Source: CAVYTF01 sp963708205
GTDB lineage: Bacteria; Bacteroidota; Bacteroidia; Chitinophagales; Chitinophagaceae
Reading direction: 5' to 3'
Length of the DNA: 64,000 bases
Assembly: GCA_963708205.1 (NCBI GenBank)
Contig: OY970196.1
Location: 1,054,001-1,118,000 of the forward strand
Shown here: piece after piece, positions 1-9,034 of the stretch
How positions within the stretch are numbered: position 1 is the first letter of the stretch
How the letters are laid out: each line of letters starts with the position of its first letter
The notes under the pieces: generated by a model
The model's database searches: none
What the model was told of the DNA's origin: nothing
What the model saw: only the letters and a program-made list of their open reading frames with translations
Program-made: the position numbers and the translations under genes

Positions 1-44
1 TGCCATAATAATTAATATCCTGGTTACTTGTTTCATAATTGATT

Positions 45-84
45 TGTTTAAAGAATTAATATGCGCAAATATATTCTTTAAACA
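45..84. repeat. 12-bp perfect inverted repeat in the left-edge intergenic region
   Basis: The arms TGTTTAAAGAAT and ATTCTTTAAACA are exact reverse complements around a 16-nt spacer. The stem is AT-rich and has no U-tract, so an operator-like dyad fits better than a terminator. The rest of 1-253 shows no convincing gene. The dyad lies beyond the 3' end of the minus-strand oxidoreductase, so it probably belongs to a gene outside the window. Confidence 0.4.
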
Positions 85-253
85 GTATGAAGGCAATAAT
101 TTTTCTATTACAAAATTTTTTCTGCTTGATCTCTCTTCAATAAAGAATACTTCAATAAAAAGAAAAGAATAATCGCGTGGAATGGAGGATTAAATTTTTA
201 CACCTTATTCATCAAAATAGTAAAATCATTTTCGCGCATCACACATTATTAAA

Positions 254-1420
254 TCACACGACAAACTCCGTCCACTTTTCCTCACTTTTTGAAGAAGCAA
301 CCACATTGTCAATGAAAGCCATGCCGCGCACACCTTCATCAACAGAAGGAAAATCGAGCATTTCTTTTGTCGGTTGCGTGCCATCAATTTTTGCAGAAAG
401 TGTGAGCGCAAAGTTGCGGTAGATGTTTCCAAAAGCTTCGAGATAACCTTCAGGATGTCCACCCGGCGTGCGGCAATTATGCGTGGCAAAATCCGATAAA
501 ATATTTTTATAGTTAGCGCCTGCGCGAAATATTTCAGCAGGCTTGTCGAGCCACTTTACAAGCAAAGTATTTGGTTCCTGCTGCTTCCATTCAATGCCAC
601 CTTTTTCTCCGTAAACCCTTATGCTCAAAGCGTTTTCTTCTCCTGCAGCAATCTGCGAAGCAACTAAAACGCCATTTGCACCGTTATCAAATTTCAATAA
701 AACATTTCCATCATCATCCAAATTTCTTCCTTGCACAACAATACTTAGATCTGCACAAAGCTTTGTGATCTTTAATCCTGAAATATATTCTGCAAGATGT
801 GCGGCATGTGTGCCGATATCTCCCATGCAACCACTTTTTCCACTCTTGCTCGGGTCGGTTCTCCACGCTGCCTGCGCATTTCCTTCGCGCTCGGTAAGCT
901 TGCTGAGCCAGCCTTGCGGATACTCAACCAATATCTTTCTTATTTTACCCAACGCATTTTCTTTTACCATCGCCCGGGCTTGCTTCACCATCGGGTAACC
1001 GGAATATGTATGCGTGAGGCAAAGTAACAATCCTGTTTCTTTTACTTTTTGCTGCAACTGTTTTGCTTCGTCCAAAGTGAAGGTCATGGGTTTTTCTATC
1101 ACAACATTAAACCCATTTGCAAGCGCCATCATTGCGGGTGAGAAATGCGCGAAATTCGGTGTGACGATCGTGATGAAATCAATGCGTTTATCAGCAGGCA
1201 TTTTACTTTCCTGTGCAATCATTTCTTCATAACTCAAATAAGTTCTGTCTTCCGGAAGAAATAAAATTTTTCCTGAATCCCTTGCTACATCAGGATGAAT
1301 GCTCAATGCGCCGCAACATAATTCTATTAAGCCATCCATATTTGCTGCGATGCGATGCACTGCGCCGATGAATGCATCTTTGCCGCCGCCTACCATTCCA
1401 AAGCGAAGTTTTCTGTTCAT
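254..1420 (-). CDS. Gfo/Idh/MocA family NAD(P)-dependent oxidoreductase
   Basis: A 388-residue protein with an N-terminal Rossmann fold. The dinucleotide loop is FGMVGGGKDAFIGAVHR (about residues 7-23), and the family EKP motif is in VVIEKPMTF (near residue 113). The C-terminal half has the GFO_IDH_MocA alpha/beta fold with GDIGTHAAHLAEY. Members oxidise or epimerise sugars, inositols or glycosidic substrates with bound NAD(P); the substrate cannot be read from sequence. It is monocistronic and followed in the same direction by nothing visible before the window edge. The ATG at 1420 has no clear Shine-Dalgarno, which is normal for Bacteroidota. It differs from the second family member at 26452. 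Family call is firm, substrate unknown. Confidence 0.9.
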   Translation of the reverse strand: MNRKLRFGMVGGGKDAFIGAVHRIAANMDGLIELCCGALSIHPDVARDSGKILFLPEDRTYLSYEEMIAQESKMPADKRIDFITIVTPNFAHFSPAMMALANGFNVVIEKPMTFTLDEAKQLQQKVKETGLLLCLTHTYSGYPMVKQARAMVKENALGKIRKILVEYPQGWLSKLTEREGNAQAAWRTDPSKSGKSGCMGDIGTHAAHLAEYISGLKITKLCADLSIVVQGRNLDDDGNVLLKFDNGANGVLVASQIAAGEENALSIRVYGEKGGIEWKQQEPNTLLVKWLDKPAEIFRAGANYKNILSDFATHNCRTPGGHPEGYLEAFGNIYRNFALTLSAKIDGTQPTKEMLDFPSVDEGVRGMAFIDNVVASSKSEEKWTEFVV

Positions 1421-1469
1421 AAAAATTTTTATAAGTGAAGAGATTTGAATCGTATTTCAAATGTAGTAA

Positions 1470-2456
1470 TCAATTCTTATGCAATAATTCCAATGCCTGA
1501 ATTTTGTCTTTATCCAATTGATCTTTTAATTGATCAAGGTTAAAAAATTTTACCTGTGCTCGCATATAAAATTTTACATGCACGCATAAAGTTTTACCAT
1601 AAATATTTTCATTGAAATCAAAAATATATACTTCGATCACACGTTTCGATTCACCAATTGTAGGACGAACACCAATGCTCATCATTCCGCGAAGTCGGAA
1701 GTTGGAAGTCGGAAGTCGGGAAGAATTTTGCGGATTAACATTTCCGTCTTCTGATTTCTCAATTCTTATTTCTGCTTCTACCGCATAAATGCCATCTGCG
1801 GGAATTAATTTTTCTTCATTTTCAACCTCAAGATTAGCTGTGGGATAACCTAATTTTCTTCCTAATTTATTGCCGTCAACAACTTTGCCTTCGAAAAAAT
1901 AATCATAACCAAGATATTCATTCGCTGTCTCCAAATCCGCTGTCAGCAAGGCTTCGCGGATGCGCGTGGAGCTGACGATTATTTCATGTAATAAATATTC
2001 AGGGATTTCTTTTACAATAAAATTTAATTTCTTTCCATAATCTTCAAGCAAATGATAATCGCCTTTTCTGCCTTTGCCAAACTTATGATCGTAGCCAATG
2101 ATCAACGTGTGCGGATGAAATTTTTTGTATAAAAAATCTTCAATGTATTGTTCAGGAGCTTGCTGAGAAAATCTTTCATCGAAAGGAACGACAACAACAT
2201 GATCGATGCCTTGCGCTTTTAATAATTCAAGTTTTTCTTCAAGCGTATTGAGAATAAAAGTTTTTTTATGAGAAACAATTTTTCGCGGATGAGGATGAAA
2301 AGTGATAATAACTGTTTCTCCGTTTATTGATGCAGCTTCTGTTTTTAATTGTTCAATAATTTTTTTATGTCCTGTGTGCACACCATCAAAAGTGCCAATG
2401 GTGATAACTGCATTTTTGAATTGAGGTAAATTATCTGTATCAAAATGTACGTGCAT
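1470..2456 (-). CDS. ribF: Bifunctional riboflavin kinase / FAD synthetase
   Basis: Makes FMN from riboflavin and then FAD in the cytoplasm. The N-terminal FMN adenylyltransferase domain shows GTFDGVHTGHKK (about residues 21-32) and SSTRIREALL. The C-terminal flavokinase domain shows GYPTANLEV and the later GMMSIGVRPTIGE segment. ATG at 2456 (MHVHFDTDNLPQF) is preferred over an in-frame TTG four codons upstream. Oddly, between the flavokinase beta strands there is an insertion of roughly 25-30 residues (KSEDGNVNP...TSNFRLRG), part of which is encoded by a heptanucleotide tandem repeat at 1691-1718. The rest of the protein looks intact, so it is probably functional. Confidence 0.93.
   Translation of the reverse strand: MHVHFDTDNLPQFKNAVITIGTFDGVHTGHKKIIEQLKTEAASINGETVIITFHPHPRKIVSHKKTFILNTLEEKLELLKAQGIDHVVVVPFDERFSQQAPEQYIEDFLYKKFHPHTLIIGYDHKFGKGRKGDYHLLEDYGKKLNFIVKEIPEYLLHEIIVSSTRIREALLTADLETANEYLGYDYFFEGKVVDGNKLGRKLGYPTANLEVENEEKLIPADGIYAVEAEIRIEKSEDGNVNPQNSSRLPTSNFRLRGMMSIGVRPTIGESKRVIEVYIFDFNENIYGKTLCVHVKFYMRAQVKFFNLDQLKDQLDKDKIQALELLHKN
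1691..1718. repeat. Heptanucleotide tandem repeat inside ribF
   Basis: Four consecutive 7-bp units read GAAGTCG, GAAGTTG, GAAGTCG, GAAGTCG on the plus strand. They lie in the flavokinase domain and code for RLPTSNF-like residues. Seven is not a multiple of three, so gain or loss of one unit would shift the frame. Confidence 0.85.
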
Positions 2457-2630
2457 AAAGTGGCGCAAATCTACTGCATAGTTGATTGTTCGCGATGATT
2501 GTTGACAGAATTTGCGTGTACATTTGCCCGAGCCTTTTTGTTGCCATTTAAGAGAAAGATGAAGTGATTGCGACGCAACGAAGATGCCATGAAAGACTGT
2601 AGCTGGTATCCAAAAAAAATAAAATCATCC

Positions 2631-3806
2631 ATGTCTTTATATTCCAAACGCGGTGTGAGTGCGCAAAAAGAAGAAGTGCATGCGGCAATAAAAAATCTTG
2701 ATAAGGGTTTGTATGAACATGCGTTTTGCAAAGTGTATCCTGACTTTATTTGCGGCGATGAAAACTTTGTAAACATCATGCACGCGGATGGTGCGGGAAC
2801 AAAAAGTATTCTGGCATATTTATACTGGAAAGAAACGGGCGATGCTAGCGTCTGGCGTGGCATTGCCCAGGATGCTGTTGCGATGAATCTCGATGATCTT
2901 TTGTGTGTTGGCGCTTGTGATAATTTACTTTTTTCATCAACGATTGACAGGAATAAAAATTTATTTCCGGGTGAAATTTTAAAGGAAATAATTGAAGGCA
3001 CGCAGGAATTTTTTGACAGGATGAAAACGTTTGGTGTGAACATTCATTTTCTTGGCGGCGAGACTGCGGATGTTGGTGATGTTGTGCGCACAATTGCCGT
3101 GAACGGCACGATGGCAGCGCGCTTGCACAAAAACAAAATCATTACCAATGAAAAAATAAAAGAAGGAAATGTGATCGTTGGCTTTGCAAGTTTTGGCAAA
3201 GCAACTTATGAAAATGAATATAACAGTGGCATTGGAAGCAATGGATTAACAAGTGCAAGGCATGATGTACTGCGGAAATATTATGCTGAAAAATATCCTG
3301 AAACTTTTGAAGCAAGTTTGAGTGACGAAGTGGTTTATATCGGTAAAAATAAAATGAATGATGAGCTTTTAATTAACAATGAAAAAGTTTCTGTTGGAAA
3401 ACTTTTATTATCTCCCACACGAACGTATGCGCCGCTGATGAAAATTTTGCTGGAAGAGTATTTTGATAAGATTGACGGAGCAATTCATTGCAGCGGCGGC
3501 GGTCAAACGAAGTGTATGAAATATTTGCCTCAGCCTTTAAAAATAATAAAAGATAATTTGTTTGAAATACCTGAAATTTTTCAAATCATTCAACAAAATT
3601 CTGATGCTGATGACAAAGAAATGTACCAGGTTTTTAATATGGGTCATCGGCTGGAACTCTTTACTGATAAGGCTTCCGCCGAATCAATGATAAACATTGC
3701 GAAGCAATTTAATATTGATGCAAGAATTATTGGAAGAGTTGAAAAAAGTGATAAAAAAGAATTGCATTTAAAAATAAAAGAGAAATGGATTGAATATGAG
3801 CTTTGA
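2631..3806 (+). CDS. purM: Phosphoribosylformylglycinamidine cyclo-ligase (AIR synthetase)
   Basis: Catalyses the ATP-dependent closure of FGAM to AIR in purine synthesis. The 391-residue product has the PurM features: N-terminal YSKRGVSAQKEEVHAAI, the HADGAGTKS loop, AQDAVAMNLDDLLCVGA, the glycine-rich FLGGETADVGD segment and the C-terminal CSGGGQTKC. The ATG at 2631 (MSLYSKRGVS) matches the usual start of the long Bacteroidota form; an in-frame ATG at 2568 would add 21 residues of unlikely sequence. The gene is divergent from ribF and convergent with the TPR membrane protein, leaving only 3 bp between the stops. Slightly longer than proteobacterial PurM, as expected for this phylum. Confidence 0.87.
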   Translation: MSLYSKRGVSAQKEEVHAAIKNLDKGLYEHAFCKVYPDFICGDENFVNIMHADGAGTKSILAYLYWKETGDASVWRGIAQDAVAMNLDDLLCVGACDNLLFSSTIDRNKNLFPGEILKEIIEGTQEFFDRMKTFGVNIHFLGGETADVGDVVRTIAVNGTMAARLHKNKIITNEKIKEGNVIVGFASFGKATYENEYNSGIGSNGLTSARHDVLRKYYAEKYPETFEASLSDEVVYIGKNKMNDELLINNEKVSVGKLLLSPTRTYAPLMKILLEEYFDKIDGAIHCSGGGQTKCMKYLPQPLKIIKDNLFEIPEIFQIIQQNSDADDKEMYQVFNMGHRLELFTDKASAESMINIAKQFNIDARIIGRVEKSDKKELHLKIKEKWIEYEL

Positions 3807-3809
3807 TTT

Positions 3810-4460
3810 TTACCCCGGAATTCTTGAAATATATTTCCCGATTTCTTTTATTTGATCAAGCACTTGTTTTGTTGTTGGCTTGCATGCTTTTGCCTTTCTG
3901 AAATAATCTTTTGCTGCGCGAAACTCCCGCTTATTCATAAAAATCTGGCACATGCTTAAATAAGCAACTGCTTCACTTTCTTTATCTGCAATACCAGCAC
4001 GAATTGCAGCGCGCACATAATTTTCTCCATTTTTAAAATCACCTTTTTGCAAAGCCATCATTCCCAACTGCAATTTATTTGCACCTTCTGCTTCCGCCAT
4101 TCCGGAGCCAATTGATGAACTTTTTTTAAGATGTTTTTCAGCAGTATCAAAGTCCTGGTTCATCATCGCAAGATTTCCTTTCAAACTATAATAAGTTGAC
4201 CGAATTGGTTTGTACAGCAAATTTGGAAACCAAATAGAATCAAGAATTTTTTGCACTTCTTCTACATTTCCTTCTTCCATCGGCGCCTGCACAAGACGCA
4301 ATGGACCAATAAAAAAATTACTGAATAAACCAACCAGCGCAATTAAATATAAAATGAATGAAGGCCAGAAACCCGCAGTGATATTAACTATAACCGCAAG
4401 AACAATTGCTAGTATGCTGAGCCAAAAACGATATTTTATTATGAGATTATAAAACTTCAT
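3810..4460 (-). CDS. TPR-containing membrane protein, function unknown
   Basis: A 216-residue protein with two closely spaced hydrophobic segments at about residues 10-30 and 33-52. A soluble C-terminal region of TPR-like helical pairs follows (for example LKGNLAMMNQDFDTAEKHLKK and LGMMALQKGDFKNGENYVRAA). The layout suggests an inner-membrane anchor presenting a protein-interaction scaffold to the cytoplasm. It stands alone, convergent with purM and upstream of the tRNA in opposite orientation. I do not recognise a specific family; tetratricopeptide repeat protein is as far as the sequence supports. Confidence 0.75.
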   Translation of the reverse strand: MKFYNLIIKYRFWLSILAIVLAVIVNITAGFWPSFILYLIALVGLFSNFFIGPLRLVQAPMEEGNVEEVQKILDSIWFPNLLYKPIRSTYYSLKGNLAMMNQDFDTAEKHLKKSSSIGSGMAEAEGANKLQLGMMALQKGDFKNGENYVRAAIRAGIADKESEAVAYLSMCQIFMNKREFRAAKDYFRKAKACKPTTKQVLDQIKEIGKYISRIPG

Positions 4461-4603
4461 ATTTATTTTTTAGGAGCGCAAAGATACATTGATTGATTTT
4501 TTTTGTGTTGATTTAAAAGTTAATGATCAGGAATTAATAATTGTAAAATGGAATTAAGTTGGATGATGAAGGTGAACTATTATTTTTGCATGAATAATAT
4601 TTC

Positions 4604-4675
4604 GGCCTCGTAGTTCAATGGATAGAATAGGAGTTTCCTAAACTTTAGATACAAGTTCGATTCTTGTCGAGGCTA
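4604..4675 (+). tRNA. tRNA-Arg(CCU)
   Basis: A complete cloverleaf of 72 nt. The acceptor stem is GGCCTCG with CGAGGCT (first pair G-U), and the D arm is GTTC/GAAT. The anticodon loop TTCCTAA has anticodon CCU, which reads AGG. The T arm is ACAAG-TTCGATT-CTTGT, with discriminator A at 4675. CCA is not encoded. It ends 14 bp before the stop of the convergent glycosidase-epimerase gene. Confidence 0.92.
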
Positions 4676-4688
4676 CTTTTTAGTGTTA

Positions 4689-6860
4689 TTATTTTACGCT
4701 GAATTTATAAACAGAAGTTGTTTTGTATACTTTTCCTAGTTCCAAAACTGTACTTGGAAAATCAGGCTCGTTTGGTGAGTCCGGAAAATGCTGTGTTTCC
4801 AAAGCAAAGGCAGTTCGGAAATTATCTTTAATGCCATTTTTCATTATGTTTTTACTTAGCATGAAATTGCCGCTATAAAATTGCAGTCCCGGTTCATCAG
4901 TATAAACTGTCATTAAAATTCCTGATTTATCTCCTGATACTTTTGCGGCAAGGTGCAGCTTTTTTTGTGCTGTATAATCTTTCAAAACAAAATTATGATC
5001 GTACCCTTTTCCATATTTCAATTGCACATTATTCTCATTGATTTCTGCGCCGATTTGTTTCGGCTTTCTAAAATCAAAAGGCGTGTTTGAAACAGGTGCA
5101 ATCTTTCCTGTCGGGATCAATGTAGAATCTATTGGTGTATAAAAATCTGCGTTGATCATCAATTCATGATTGAGAATTGTTCCGCTCCCCTGTCCATTCA
5201 AATTATAGAAAGCATGATTGGTAAGATTGATGATTGTTTTTTTATCAGTTGTGGCTTCATAATCCAATCTTAATTCATTGTTGCTTGTTAAAGTATAAAC
5301 AACCGTGACATGTAAATTTCCAGGAAACCCTTCTTCCATATCTTTTGATGTATAAGTAAGTTTTAAAGAACTGTCGCCAATTTGTTTTGCATCCCAAACT
5401 ACATATTGAAAACCTTTTTTACCACCATGCAAAGTATTTGGCGGGTTGTTGATAAATAAAGAATATTTTTTGCCGTCTAATGTAAATTGTCCTTTGGCAA
5501 TGCGGTTTCCATAGCGTCCGATGGTTGCACCAAAATAAGGCTCAGTGGATGTTTCATAACCTTTTATATTATCAAATCCGGCAACAACATCTGTGAGTTT
5601 GCCATTTTTATCAGGCACTAATAAACTTACCAATCTTCCGCCGTAATTTGTAATGGCAGCCTGCAGATTATTTTTATTTTTTAAAAAATATAAGTCTGTC
5701 TTTTTTCCATCAATCATTTCTTCAAAATCTTTTTTTGAAGGAAGAATTTTATCTGCAATGTTGGATGAAGATTCAGCCATAGTGTTAGTGTTTTTATATT
5801 TTATTCCTTTCAGCGAATCAATAAAAGCAACTTCATCTTCTTTGTAAGGTGTGCCATTAGCATGAAAAATATCATGAAACCAAATTTTTGGTTCAGCACC
5901 ATCAGGCATTGGGGTGTCCCATGCATATTTCGTATTTGTTTTGCCCGAAACCAATCCCCAGCTTATTGCTCCGACATTTTCTTTTTTCAAAATTGGCAGT
6001 ATAGTAAAAAAAGTGCTGTTCCTTGTTCGCGCCATGTACTCCGTGCAAATTAAAGGCCGTTGATATTTTTTTAAAGTATCAATGCAGTGTTGATGAGCCG
6101 ATGCAGGCTCATAATTATGGTAAGTAATTATATCTGAGTGTGAAAGTTGAAATGCATTAAGTTCAGACAGATGCTCATTCCAAACACCTGCCGATAAAGG
6201 TTGTGAAGGATTAACCTGCCTTGCCCAATGAAAAACTTTTTCTAATAACACCAGGCTTTTATTTTCATAATTTGAATTGCCCGGCTCATTATAAAGATCC
6301 CACAATAAAATTCTTTTGTCATTTTTAAATGTGCCAAGAATATCTTTCACATATTTTTCTAAAGTAAAAATTAGTGTAGAATCTGTGTAATACAATTTGC
6401 CGGGATCACGCAACCAACCGGAATTATGAATGCCTGGTTTTGGCACAGGTTGCAAGCCAGCATTATAACTTTCATTCCAGCAATCATCAAAAAAAACAAA
6501 AATAGTTTGTATGTGATGTCTGTCGGCAATTTGAAGATATTCATTCATCCGATTTTTAAAACCTTTTGGATCTTCTTCCCAAGCGACATGATGCAAAAAA
6601 ACGCGCATACAATTTAAACCAATAGATTCTGCAAAGCCTAATTCTCGGTTAATAGTAGCAGTATCAAAAGTGGCAGCCTGCCACATTTCCAACTGGTTTA
6701 TTGCAGTGCTTGGAATAAAATCACATCCGATCAGCCATGGTTTTTGAGTGTACCATTTATTTGCTTTTTCTACATTCCATACCCGATGTTCTGTCTGCGC
6801 TTTGCATTGATAAACTGATAAAATTATCAGCCATACAATTATTATTTTTATCTTTTTCAT
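4689..6860 (-). CDS. Secreted two-domain protein: GH5-like glycoside hydrolase fused to aldose 1-epimerase
   Basis: A 723-residue protein with an N-terminal signal peptide (cleavage likely after QCKAQ, residue 22). Residues about 28-345 form a clan GH-A (beta/alpha)8 domain. The putative acid/base Glu is in DLYNEPG (Glu192) and the nucleophile Glu is in CTEYMAR (Glu274). This subfamily is often labelled 1,4-beta-xylanase or cellulase without proof. Residues about 375-720 form a complete galactose mutarotase: IGRYGNRIAKG, NTLHGGKKGF, LTNHAFYNL, GYDHNF and the catalytic Glu in ETQHFPDSPN. The fusion suggests periplasmic release of a sugar followed by anomer conversion on the same polypeptide. 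No SusC/SusD pair lies nearby, and the glycan substrate is unknown. Confidence 0.87.
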   Translation of the reverse strand: MKKIKIIIVWLIILSVYQCKAQTEHRVWNVEKANKWYTQKPWLIGCDFIPSTAINQLEMWQAATFDTATINRELGFAESIGLNCMRVFLHHVAWEEDPKGFKNRMNEYLQIADRHHIQTIFVFFDDCWNESYNAGLQPVPKPGIHNSGWLRDPGKLYYTDSTLIFTLEKYVKDILGTFKNDKRILLWDLYNEPGNSNYENKSLVLLEKVFHWARQVNPSQPLSAGVWNEHLSELNAFQLSHSDIITYHNYEPASAHQHCIDTLKKYQRPLICTEYMARTRNSTFFTILPILKKENVGAISWGLVSGKTNTKYAWDTPMPDGAEPKIWFHDIFHANGTPYKEDEVAFIDSLKGIKYKNTNTMAESSSNIADKILPSKKDFEEMIDGKKTDLYFLKNKNNLQAAITNYGGRLVSLLVPDKNGKLTDVVAGFDNIKGYETSTEPYFGATIGRYGNRIAKGQFTLDGKKYSLFINNPPNTLHGGKKGFQYVVWDAKQIGDSSLKLTYTSKDMEEGFPGNLHVTVVYTLTSNNELRLDYEATTDKKTIINLTNHAFYNLNGQGSGTILNHELMINADFYTPIDSTLIPTGKIAPVSNTPFDFRKPKQIGAEINENNVQLKYGKGYDHNFVLKDYTAQKKLHLAAKVSGDKSGILMTVYTDEPGLQFYSGNFMLSKNIMKNGIKDNFRTAFALETQHFPDSPNEPDFPSTVLELGKVYKTTSVYKFSVK

Positions 6861-6946
6861 AGAAACGAATCTGTCTTCAAATTTAAGATACAGAAATAAT
6901 TATTAAAATTTAATTGTTTGATAAACTTCAATACCATCCTTTAATA

Positions 6947-6980
6947 TTTTGCTGCAAAAGTTTTGAAATATTTACATTTG
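6947..6980 (+). promoter_or_regulatory. Predicted promoter of the arginine operon
   Basis: The -7 element TACATTTG (6973-6980) matches the Bacteroidota consensus TAnnTTTG, and a -33-like TTTTG lies at 6947-6951, 21 bp upstream. The start site would be near 6987, giving a leader of about 160 nt before the GNAT gene. No clear ARG-box or attenuator was found in that leader. Confidence 0.5.
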
Positions 6981-7145
6981 CATCTTAACAATTAAATTTC
7001 AAACACAAATTGAATAAAGCAAGCAATCGTCTACTTCACGTCCGACATCTAATCCTTATAATGCAGGAATAAATTTTGCATTCAGGAAATATTCCACTTA
7101 GTTTTTTTACAAAGAAATTTTTTACACTTTTTAATTTTTTGCAAA

Positions 7146-7814
7146 TTGGAACAATCACAAATAATTGTTCGTGTTGCAACACAGGCTGACACACATTATG
7201 CACCTATTATTATTGCAGAGATTGCAGAATCTGCAAGAGCAAGAGGCACAGGAATTGCAAAGCGTTCGCCCGAATATATCGCTGCAAAAATGCAGGAAGG
7301 CAAAGCTGTGATTGCACACACGCCTTCAGGCGATTGGGTAGGCTTTTGTTACATTGAAGCTTGGGGTCACGGAGAATTTGTGGCAAACAGCGGTTTAGTT
7401 GTATCGCCAGAATATCGCAAAAGCGGAATAGCCAAGCAAATAAAAAAACGAATCTTTGATCTGTCAAGAGAAAAATATCCGCAGGCAAAAATATTTGGAT
7501 TAACTACAGGATTGGCGGTAATGAAAATAAACTCCGATCTTGGTTACGAGCCGGTCACTTACTCTGAATTAACTGATGATGAAGAATTTTGGGCAGGATG
7601 CAAAAGCTGTGTAAACTATGATATTTTGATGAGCAAAGATAGAAAAAACTGTATGTGTACAGCGATGCTCTACGATCCTGCAGATCACTTTGAACCGGAA
7701 GAAACAAAAGAAGAATTTAAAAAGCATTCAAAATTGTATGAACGTTTTATGAAAATAAAGCAAAGTAATTTATTAAAATTTTTTCTTGGAAAAACAATCA
7801 ATGGCAAACATTAA
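7146..7814 (+). CDS. GNAT-family N-acyltransferase heading the arginine operon
   Basis: A 222-residue GNAT protein. The acyl-CoA pyrophosphate loop is VVSPEYRKSGIAKQI (about residues 85-99), and the C-terminal GNAT strand is NSDLGYEPVTYSEL. It starts at TTG 7146: the next ATG, at codon 49, would remove the first GNAT strand. A cysteine set C152, C155, C169, C171 (Cx2C...CxC) follows the fold and could bind zinc. It lies 17 bp before argG on the same strand, so it is cotranscribed. By position it is the best candidate for the first committed acylation of glutamate, making N-acetyl- or N-succinylglutamate; no other ArgA/ArgJ candidate is in the window. Fold firm, substrate inferred. Confidence 0.8.
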   Translation: MEQSQIIVRVATQADTHYAPIIIAEIAESARARGTGIAKRSPEYIAAKMQEGKAVIAHTPSGDWVGFCYIEAWGHGEFVANSGLVVSPEYRKSGIAKQIKKRIFDLSREKYPQAKIFGLTTGLAVMKINSDLGYEPVTYSELTDDEEFWAGCKSCVNYDILMSKDRKNCMCTAMLYDPADHFEPEETKEEFKKHSKLYERFMKIKQSNLLKFFLGKTINGKH

Positions 7815-7831
7815 TTCTGAAAAAATTTCTC

Positions 7832-9034
7832 ATGTCTAAAAAAATTATTCTTGGCTTTAGCGGAGGATTAGATACTTCTTATTGTGCAAAATATTTAACT
7901 GATGAGAAAGGTTACGAAGTGCATAGCATCACAGTAAACGCAGGTGGTTTCAGCAAAGAAGAATTGAAACAAATAGAAGATCATGCATACAACCTTGGCG
8001 TAAAATCTCATACAAATATTGATGCCACTGAAAGCTATTATCAAAGCATTATCCGTTATCTTATTTATGGAAATGTTTTAAAAAATAATACATATCCTTT
8101 AAGCGTAAGCGCTGAACGATTAAGCCAGGCTTTGCATATTGCTGGGCATACAAAAAACATCAATGCAGATGCAGTTGCGCATGGAAGTACCGGGGCTGGC
8201 AACGACCAGGTAAGGTTTGATATGATCTTTCACATTATGATTCCCGGTATTGAAATTATTACGCCAATTCGTGATATGAAATTAAGCCGTGAAGAAGAGA
8301 TTGAATATTTAAAAAGTAAGAATGTTGAAATGAACTTTGAGAAAGCAGCCTACTCAATTAATAAAGGTTTGTGGGGCACAAGTGTTGGTGGCAAAGAAAC
8401 GCTTTCTTCAAAAGGAATATTGCCTGAAGATGCCTGGCCATCGCAGGTTACAAGAAATGACAGCGAAGAAGTAAAACTGCATTTTGAAAAAGGTGAGATC
8501 AAAAAAATAAATGATAAAAGTTATCATCCTGTAGAAGCAATTCAATATTTGCAATCCATAGCTGCACCTTTTGGCATTGGCAGAGATATTCATGTTGGCG
8601 ATACAATTATTGGAATAAAAGGCCGGGTAGGTTTTGAAGCAGCAGCGCCGATGATAATAATTAAATCTCATCATGCTTTGGAAAAACATGTGCTTACAAA
8701 ATGGCAACTGAATATAAAAGATCAGCTTGCACAATTTTATGGCAACTGGTTGCATGAAGGACAAATTCTCGATCCAGTAATGAGAGATATTGAGGCTTAT
8801 CTTGAGACATCTCAACGAAATGTTGCAGGAGATGTATTTGTGCAATTAATGCCATATCGCTTTCAAATAATTGGCATCGAATCTCCTTACGATTTGATGA
8901 GTAGTAAATTTGGAAAATATGGAGAGATGAATACAGGATGGACTGGCGATGATGTAAGAGGATTTAGTAAAATTTTTGGTAATCAAACAATGATCTATCA
9001 TAAGATTAAAGAAGATGCAAATACCAAACATTAA
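7832..9034 (+). CDS. argG: Argininosuccinate synthase
   Basis: Joins citrulline and aspartate using ATP to give argininosuccinate, the penultimate step of arginine synthesis, in the cytoplasm. The 400-residue product begins with the ATP pyrophosphatase P-loop GFSGGLDTSYCAKYL. It also carries HGSTGAGNDQVRFD and the C-terminal GEMNTGWTGDDVRGFS. This is the short Bacteroidota-type ArgG. Its 3' end overlaps argC by 20 bp, implying translational coupling. ATG at 7832. Confidence 0.95.
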   Translation: MSKKIILGFSGGLDTSYCAKYLTDEKGYEVHSITVNAGGFSKEELKQIEDHAYNLGVKSHTNIDATESYYQSIIRYLIYGNVLKNNTYPLSVSAERLSQALHIAGHTKNINADAVAHGSTGAGNDQVRFDMIFHIMIPGIEIITPIRDMKLSREEEIEYLKSKNVEMNFEKAAYSINKGLWGTSVGGKETLSSKGILPEDAWPSQVTRNDSEEVKLHFEKGEIKKINDKSYHPVEAIQYLQSIAAPFGIGRDIHVGDTIIGIKGRVGFEAAAPMIIIKSHHALEKHVLTKWQLNIKDQLAQFYGNWLHEGQILDPVMRDIEAYLETSQRNVAGDVFVQLMPYRFQIIGIESPYDLMSSKFGKYGEMNTGWTGDDVRGFSKIFGNQTMIYHKIKEDANTKH

